Assembly: GCA_963675135.1 (NCBI GenBank)
Contig: OY776120.1
Span: 59,888,063-59,952,062, forward strand
Length of the DNA stretch: 64,000 nucleotides
From: Galeopsis tetrahit
Taxonomy: Eukaryota > Streptophyta > Magnoliopsida > Lamiales > Lamiaceae
Reading direction: 5' to 3'
Part shown: positions 57,066 through 64,000 of the stretch, in pieces
Layout: every line of letters starts with the position of its first letter
How positions within the stretch are numbered: the stretch's first letter is position 1
Program-made: the position numbers and the translations under genes
The notes under the pieces: model-generated
What the model saw: the letters and a program-made list of their open reading frames with translations, nothing else
Told to the model about the DNA's origin: nothing
The model's database searches: none

Positions 57066-57807
57066 GCCCAAAGAAGTTCAACAATCAAGGGGGAACAAAA
57101 ATTGTACTTCAGTAGACTTGTGCTAAAGACATCCCTGTCAATATCAAAGTCTATTGAATTTCAGAGAAGATGAACTAAAGAAGTTTCAGAGAAGTTGGGC
57201 AGACAAATATATTGGTCTGGGCGCACTTCAGGTGATTTGGGTCAGGGCAGTTGTCCATGTGGGGCCAGATAAGCTGAAATAGCTATCAAAATAAATCTAG
57301 GGATGATAAGCACCTATTTTGGGTAATCATTGCCTATTTCGATGGCTGTCCCATTCCTCTTCAAGCCATCACCTTTTCAAAGATTTAATTTGTCCCCTAC
57401 CCAAAATGTCACTTTCGAAGCATTTAATGCAAAAGATTAAATTCTTGTGTGCATTAAACTTTTAGCCCACAATCTACCTTGATAACTCCCACAGCCTTAA
57501 AAAGTCTTCACTTCTTATCCCACGTTTTGATAAAACTGTTACATTGGTTTTAATTCAAACCTGAACCGTTGGATCATTTAATGGCCAACTCCCCTAAATC
57601 AATCCTGGCCATCCAATTTTGATTTCCTCATTTGTTAACCGTTGAATTGCCTTAAGACTCACCAACTCAATGACATACATTCCTTTTGGAATATACAATT
57701 CATTTCATTTCATTTCACTTCACTTCATTTCATTTCTACGGTTTTCACAATTCACAAACCCTTACCAAATTCTCTCAAAATTTCCAAGATTTTCTTACAT
57801 CCTTTCA
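57066..57807 (+). promoter_or_regulatory. E3 pol-ORF3 spacer
   Basis: A 742-bp equivalent of the E1 and E2 spacers with AAGCACCTATTTTGGG, CCCACGTTTT and GCCAACTCCCCT. The telo-box position reads caaaccctta, one base off. A run of catttcatttc words precedes the ORF3 start. Confidence 0.4.
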
Positions 57808-60800
57808 ATGGCACCAAAGATCAGATAAGATAAGCTTGTTAACTTCTCAGATGAGAGGTTAGACATTGACTTCACCTATCTCAGTCACAAAAACAACCTT
57901 ACCTTTGAACCTATCATCTCCTTTGAGAGTGAACTTCTAGAAGTTACTCCCACTCTAAGATGGTTGAGAAGAGTTGAACTTCAAAAGTTCATGGAGACCA
58001 AGCCAAGCTCATGCCTTGAACAATATATGGCTAAGTTCTTTGCTTTTATGAAATGGAAGGGCAAGGTTACTGGAGGTGAAGTGCATACAAGCCAGACCTA
58101 TGTAGATGAAGGTCAAGAAGAAGAGACTGCCCATCCTATTATCTTCTCAGAAGAAGACACAGAGGATGCCTTTTGATTGCCTTCAGAGGGAAGGAATCCA
58201 AAAAATTATGGAGCTAGGCAAGAGCAAGAAATTGCTCAAAAATGGTTTATCAGCCCAGGCCAAATCTCTCCAACATAGCACAAGAACACCTTAAAACCAG
58301 TGTTTCAAACACTCTTTGAGGTAGTTACCAAGAGTATTCTCATCCATACTGGTAGTCTTGAGTAAGTAAGCCAACCAAGAATCAGAATCATGGTTGCTGT
58401 GATTGATGCTAGTGATAAGGACATCAAGTTTAATTGGAGAGACTTCATCATGGGAGAGATGATGAAGGAAAAGGCAAAATTCAAGGTGAAAGCACACTTG
58501 AAGGTTGTAGTGGAGAGCAAATTGAGATATTGCACAAGGGAAAGTCTCCTAATTGAAAGGTTCTCCCACTACTCACAGATGCAGACCTTTGCAAAGCCAC
58601 TCCCAGCCCAGAAAGTTATTTTCAGAAAACTTTCCAAGAAGACTGAAAAGAGGAAAATGCTAATGGCCAAACCTACTGAAGAGGTGGAGCAGAAGCCAAA
58701 GATGAAGCCTAAGAGAAAGGCTAGGGTGGTAAAAACAAGAAGAATGGCACAAATCATCTCAGAAGATGATACTGTTACTTCAGCAGAGTTGGAGAAGGTT
58801 GCTGAAGAAGGAGTTAGTGTGCCATCTGATTCAGAAGAGCTAAGGGAAAAATTCCCAATGGCAATAAAGAAGAGCAAGAAGGCATTTGCCTCAAAGAAAA
58901 GGGGAAGGGAAGTTGTCCCAGTGGAGGAAGAAAGTGGCAGCTCAAAGCCAAACAAGAGAAGGGTGAAACCTTCTAAAAAGATGCAAAGTTTGCAGGAGGA
59001 GAAGACCTTGAGGAAAGCACTCAAGGAAAGTAGAGCAGAAAGCAGGTCAGGATCAAAGTCTAAGTCCAAGACCAACTCTCCTGATGTTGGAACCCCTGAA
59101 TCCAAACTCCCTGAACCCCATCTTTCAGAGCCCAACTCCCCTGATACCCACAAAACCCCTGAAAACCAACCCATCACTTCCTTAGATCTTATCAAGAGAT
59201 ATTCTCCAGAGGGAACAACTCAAAGAGGTCCAATTGACATCTTAACTGATATTGCAGTAGATGAATCAAGGTTGCAATCACCCCTTGATACAGATTTGCT
59301 CACATACTCAATATTTCTTGAGGCTTCAATGATGGAACCCACAACCATAAGAAAACTCACTTCAGGAACATTGCTCTCAAAAGCACCTGAATCAACCCTT
59401 GCAGAGCCCAATGTCCCTGAACCTACCCCAAAAACCAACTCTCCTGAACATGTTGCCAACTCTCCTATAACCCAAACTCCACAGTCTGATGGAGATGAGG
59501 AAGAGTATACCTTTGAGGGTATGCTCAGAAGAGTAGCAAAGGCAAATATGGACAACTTGTATCCCAACCTCTCTGAATTCCCAAGATTGCAGAAGAATTT
59601 CCATAACCTTAGAGCCTTAGTAGAGGTCAAAGACAAGACTATCATGGAGATTGCACAAATTATCCAAGTTAAGGGTGCAAGTTGGTGGCAGATTGAAGAA
59701 AACAGGCTTCTACACTTTGCTGGTGTTCAGAAGACAAGATTCCTGACTGATGAAGCTGTTTTTGCCAAGTTGGTGGAGGACAAGATTGCTGAAGAGAAGG
59801 ATAGAATTGTCAAGGGAATCAAACATCCTGATAGCAGTTCTAATGATGATTATGATGATCCCACAAACTCCAACCCTCTCGGTCCTCAGAAGGGTAAGGC
59901 ACATTACCTTACATATGAAGGTGCAAAGGACTCTCAATCTTCAGAGGTGTTGACCAATGTTGGTAACACAGTCAAAGATGCATCAGCCCATGATGGTTCA
60001 ACTGAGCCTGAGGCACAGCTGAATGATGTTGAGACTTCCAAAGAGGAAGCTAGTTTGGTTAAAACCTCATCAGTGTCAGCAGAGTTGGACACTGACCAGC
60101 TTTTAACCATTCAGGATGACTCAGTGGCTTTGGTATGCCCAAGCACTGTGATCTCCCAACATCTATTCTCTATTAATCCTGTTGAGGATGTAGAGAAGAC
60201 AGGTTTAGGTTTGGTGGTGTTGAAAAGGAAAATAGTAATGAAAAACCAGAGGGAGATGAGGAGGATAGTGAGGTAGAAATCACTAAGGTTGTGAGTGCAC
60301 CAACCAAAGAGGGAGATGAAGAAGTTAGTGAGGAGGGACAGGTTATTCTTGAAGTCAAATCTGAACTTCAAGAATCCCTTGATGAGAGGGGGCATGTTCT
60401 TCATGAGTGTGAGATCATCTATGAACAAGGAGAAAAGAAATTAGTTGAAAATGAGGAGAAAGTTGCTGAGGAGTCAGAGCTTTATGAAAAAGAATTTGAG
60501 GGTGTAGAGGGTGATTTAGCTAACAATTTTTTCTTTGCAGACACTACAGGTATTACACTTGACCAATTTTTTTGCTGCAGATGAGTTTACAGATGCACCT
60601 GTCCAAGTTGATGCAAGCCTATCAAGCTAAAATCTTGTAAATGCTGCCTTAGAAGAGCATTCAGCAAAGTTGGACACCTTGACCCAACAAGTGGGAAAGG
60701 CTCATGCACACACCTCAGAGGCTCTGGATGAGCAAGGAAGAACACTTGCCTCAGTGGAGATGAGGTTACCTGGTTCAGAGGATGTGGTGATGCCCATAAT

Positions 60801-62411
60801 TGAAGCTAGGATCAGTGGAGTTGAGTTTGGGTTGCAGACTATCTCTACTGAAGTGCAAAAGGCTAAGGATAGCATGGACAATTTCACCAAGTTTGTAAAG
60901 AAGGATCAAAAGCTGCTTCTTGACAACCACAACAAGAATGTGAAAGTTCTCAAATTAGTTGTGAAGCAAAGTATTGGAAAGAAGTCAGCACTTCATAAGA
61001 AAAGGGCTGAAGAGATGAAATTGGCCATGGTTAAGGAAGCATCGGCCAAGTTCACTGAAGCAGTTTTTGCCAAGATCTCTGAAGCTGCAGTGGCCAACCT
61101 CACTGAGCTTTTCAAGGCCAACCTAGATGCATCACTTAAGGCCACAGTGGAGGCAGTTGTTGAGCAGAAAATGAAACTTGTTCTTGCTTTTGTGAGTATG
61201 AGCAATGACAGGATGCAAAACATTCATGATGAGAATGTTTACCTCCTTGAAGAGATCAAGTCCCTGAATCAGGCCCAGTCATTAATGTCTACCACAATGA
61301 GTGAACTTAATCCCCAATGCTTTGATGTTGTCAAAAAGGGGGAAAGGGAAAGAGCTAGAGCCAAAGGTGCCTTGAAAATTGGTGGAAGTAGCAAAGAGAA
61401 AGAGCAAGTGCCTGAAGTAGAAGGGGAAGGAAAGAAAGTGATGGACATGTAGGATTTGGATGAAGAAGAACACCTTGATATAGCTATGAAAAACTCTATG
61501 GCCTCAGTACAGGTAGAAAGTGCAAGATGGCAGCAAAGGTCAGGTGGAGAATCAGCAGGCTTGGACAAGCAAGCTGAAGATGTCCAAGTCAGGGGGAAGG
61601 TGAAGAAAGCTAAGAAGAGTAAAAGAAGAGTAAAAGAAGAGAAGAAACCTTCATTGATTTTCCAAACATCCTGGACTTGCCTGCTGAATTCAGGATAGAT
61701 GAGGAACCTACTCTAAAGAAGAGCAAGACTGCTGAAGAAAACGTGGCCAAGAGCCCTGGAAAGAAGAATAACCCAATCTTAGTTGATGACCCTTCAAAAT
61801 TGTTTGAAGAGGGTTTTGGAAAGGATCCTGAAACTCAGCAAAAGTTGTCAATGATAAGAGCTCAGGAGAAGATGGAAGCTCTCATGGAAGCAAACAGAGC
61901 CAGAGACCTAAGAAGAGAGAAGTTTGTGAAGCCAAGGAGGAAGAGGGCTTCATACACTAAGCTCAAGCCACAGCTGCTGATCAGGATGGACACTAAGTAT
62001 CCCCATCTTGATAAATGGGTCCCAATCTAGCTGAATGATGAATGGGAGGAAGCTAAAAGATAATTTGTTTATGACTTCTATGTCATAGGCAGATGGATGG
62101 ATGAGGACATTGAGTGCATTTTTACTCAATTTATGTATGACAATCATAGAGAGCTTTACCAGAAACTCTTTGCTGCTGCAGATATAGCAAGAGTGGAATT
62201 CAAAGCTCCTGGTCCCATCATCTACATGCCTCCAAAGTTTGGGCATGAAGGCTTCATTGATCAGCATAAAATTCTCCAAGAATTCATTGACATTCTCAAG
62301 ATGGAGAAGCTGAAAGTTGGACCCAAGGGAACAAACAAGGAGATCATGGATCTTAAAAGAAGAGTTTGGGCACAATATGGGATGGTGCCACCTCATGAAG
62401 ATGATCTCTGA
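57808..62411 (+). pseudogene. E3 ORF3 (decayed full-length copy)
   Basis: Starts MAPKIR then a stop (57826-57828). Stops or shifts at ~58174, ~58275, ~58363, ~60200-60275, ~60570-60630, 61450, ~61650-61680, 62029 and ~62060. The long open segment 58390-60276 keeps the NLS-like region, the first UIM-like motif (58996-59031), the Pro-rich linkers and the conserved EEYTFEGMLRR block. The coiled coil (60670-61400), second UIM-like motif (61459-61497) and C-terminal domain ending WAQYGMVPPHEDDL follow. This copy shows where the ancestral ORF ends. Confidence 0.88.
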
Positions 62412-62740
62412 AACTGCTAAGTTTCCTTGCTCCCTTTGCTCATGGCTGCTGATGTTTATGATTTATGCTTGTGCTCTGATTACATGCTCTGATTGGTTAA
62501 TTTGACTATCATCATGCTTTGTAATGCTCATATGCTATATCAATGAAAATTAACCAATTTGCTTTAAGAGATAATATATCATTGTCTTACTTGCCTGACT
62601 TAACCTATATGTGCTTAAATTGTGATTATACTAACATTTTCTTTCAGGAAATTTGACCTAGTCATCTCTACTGAAGATATGTGTAATAGTATAGTCAAGT
62701 CATCTTTGTATAGGTTTTGGCATCATCAAAAAGGGGAAAT
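62412..62740 (+). other. E3 3' untranslated region and polypurine tract
   Basis: Non-coding, similar to E1 12279-12821. Ends with AAAAAGGGGAAAT at 62728-62740 before the LTR. Confidence 0.75.
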
Positions 62741-64000
62741 TGTTGGGAATAAAATGAGATTTTGATTAAGATACCAAAACCCCTTAAGACATGCCAAGTA
62801 ATATAAGTCAAATTTGAATGAATATGTTTAGGAATGTTGGAACATATAGATGAGGCTAGTTGAGAAGCTAACATGTTAGGCAGCTTATAGATGTTAAATG
62901 CATAAGTTGAGGGGGAACACAAACTTAGAAGATAACAAGAATCAAGTTCTCTCAAGGCTCAGAATCAAGAGGATCCCAACACTGTTGATGGTGAAATGTT
63001 CAACTGTGCTGATAGATAAATCAGCAGAGTAAAGAAACAATCTCTCTGATGGTGCTACATCAAGAGAATACATCAGTTGGACAAAGTCTACTGACATGCA
63101 CACAATCAAGATCAGAAGAGATGTCCATTAGAGTTGACCAACACACTAAAATTGAAGTGTTCAAATTCAGTCTAAGGCAAGAGAAAATTGTGTTAATGGG
63201 GTCAATTCCACTGATATGGAAGAATGGATGCTTAGAAGCTATCAACTATGATCAGTGAAGATGAGGAGCCAACTCAACTAAAGAAGCTGGCCAACATTGC
63301 TGAAAGGTCAAGTCAGCTGAAAGTGATAAGCAGATCAGTCCTGATGATAAGGAAAGTTTGTCCCTTATCAAGGAATTAATGATCAGAAGGAATGTCCATG
63401 TTTTGACTACTGAATCTTCAAGTCAGACATTGGGAAGAGTGCAACAAAGTCAAGACAAAGAGCTTCAAGCCGTTTACTTCCCAAATCAAGGACATGTCAC
63501 TTTCAAGAATTTGTCTTCAAGTTGCTAAGTTCAAGGAAGACAAATATAGACATTTTGAGGTTGTCTCTCCAACAAACATAACCTCATCTTGCTCTATAAA
63601 TACTGGAGTATGGAAACCATTCAAGGCATCCAACTAATTGTGTGGAAACTACAAGCATTCAAGCCTACAAGCCTTAAGTTCTCTCAAAGAATATTTCATT
63701 CTTAGAGTTTCCATACACTTCCAGTTACCAACTAAGCTGAACATATTGTAAATCATACAAAGCTTAGAGAGATATCATATCCTTATACAGTACTTCATTG
63801 TAAAGGATATCTCACCTAGTTGGAACAAACCTCAACCCTTAACCTTTCTAGGAAAGTGAGGAAGAGTTGTTGTAGTAGAAGTGTGAGAACTAGAATTGTC
63901 AAGAGAAGAACAGTTTAGTTCTAGAGTTGAGAGAGAGTACTAGGACTCTGAATTCCTAGGGATCAAGGCACTAAGGAGTAGTGTGGTTGATCAGTGCACC
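62741..64000 (+). repeat. E3 right LTR (partial)
   Basis: Starts TGTTGGGAATAAAATGAG and runs out of the window after 1260 bp. TATA box TATAAATA at 63595-63602. Roughly 10-20% different by eye from the E2 LTR in the first 150 bp. Confidence 0.92.

Larger units (their letters stand above)
52889..64000 (+). mobile_element. Ty1/copia element E3 (same family), 5'-truncated
   Basis: Begins in the middle of gag next to a foreign LTR, then runs collinearly with E1 through pol, spacer, ORF3, polypurine tract and a right LTR that leaves the window. It is the most decayed of the three copies. Its LTR differs clearly from that of E2, so E2 and E3 are separate insertions. Confidence 0.9.

Noticed and set aside
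38224..64000. E2 and E3 as one element with two LTRs
   Set aside because: gag and pol are present twice and the LTRs differ strongly, so they are two insertions.

Overview
The window reads as transposon-dense, AT-rich nuclear DNA of a flowering plant, most likely a eudicot. The evidence is one intron-containing host gene for a plastid sugar-phosphate translocator, surrounded by plant-type Ty1/copia LTR retrotransposons, L1-type LINEs, a Helitron, hAT, Mutator-like, PIF/Harbinger and Stowaway elements. Nothing points to a bacterium, organelle or virus isolate. The species cannot be named from the sequence alone.

Layout. 1-14609: copia element E1, whose left LTR is cut by the window start. It has a tRNA-iMet-type primer site, a damaged gag and pol, a very long and almost intact third ORF (ORF3, 1553 codons to its stop) between pol and the 3' LTR, a polypurine tract and a complete right LTR. 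14610-19457: AT-rich intergenic DNA with small duplications and MITE remnants. 19458-22109 (minus): a five-exon glucose-6-phosphate/phosphate translocator gene, the only clear host gene. 22110-30333: Stowaway and other MITEs, a 5'-truncated LINE with an 18-bp target duplication, and a Helitron placed precisely inside a 34-bp tandem repeat. 30334-38223: a GC-rich hAT element, a minisatellite, two adjacent Harbinger-type elements carrying a nested Mutator-like foldback element and a nested hAT, then a tandem array of ~180-200-bp units with a Stowaway inside. 38224-49571: copia element E2 (same family as E1), whose pol is split by an ORF1-only LINE and whose ORF3 is truncated. 49583-52888: a MITE and the 3' half of an unrelated LTR element. 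52889-64000: copia element E3 (same family), starting in mid gag and running through pol and a decayed ORF3 into a 3' LTR cut by the window end.

How the parts work together. E1, E2 and E3 share LTRs beginning TGTTGGGAATAAAATGA, the gag-pol order protease-integrase-RT-RNase H typical of copia, and the gag type and coding capacity of the SIRE/Maximus lineage. All three carry an extra gene after pol, in the position of the 'env-like' ORF of SIRE-type elements. The encoded protein has an N-terminal globular domain, basic nuclear-localisation-like segments, Pro/Glu-rich linkers, a long coiled coil, two motifs resembling ubiquitin-interacting motifs, and a conserved C-terminal domain. In E1 this ORF stays open for 1553 codons while gag-pol carries several stops, a frameshift and a lost RT catalytic Asp.

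The strongest candidates for something undescribed are this accessory protein and its paired UIM-like motifs, a recurrent 12-nt motif spread in both orientations through the element, a stop codon conserved at the gag-protease boundary in all three copies, and an ORF1-only 'half-LINE'.
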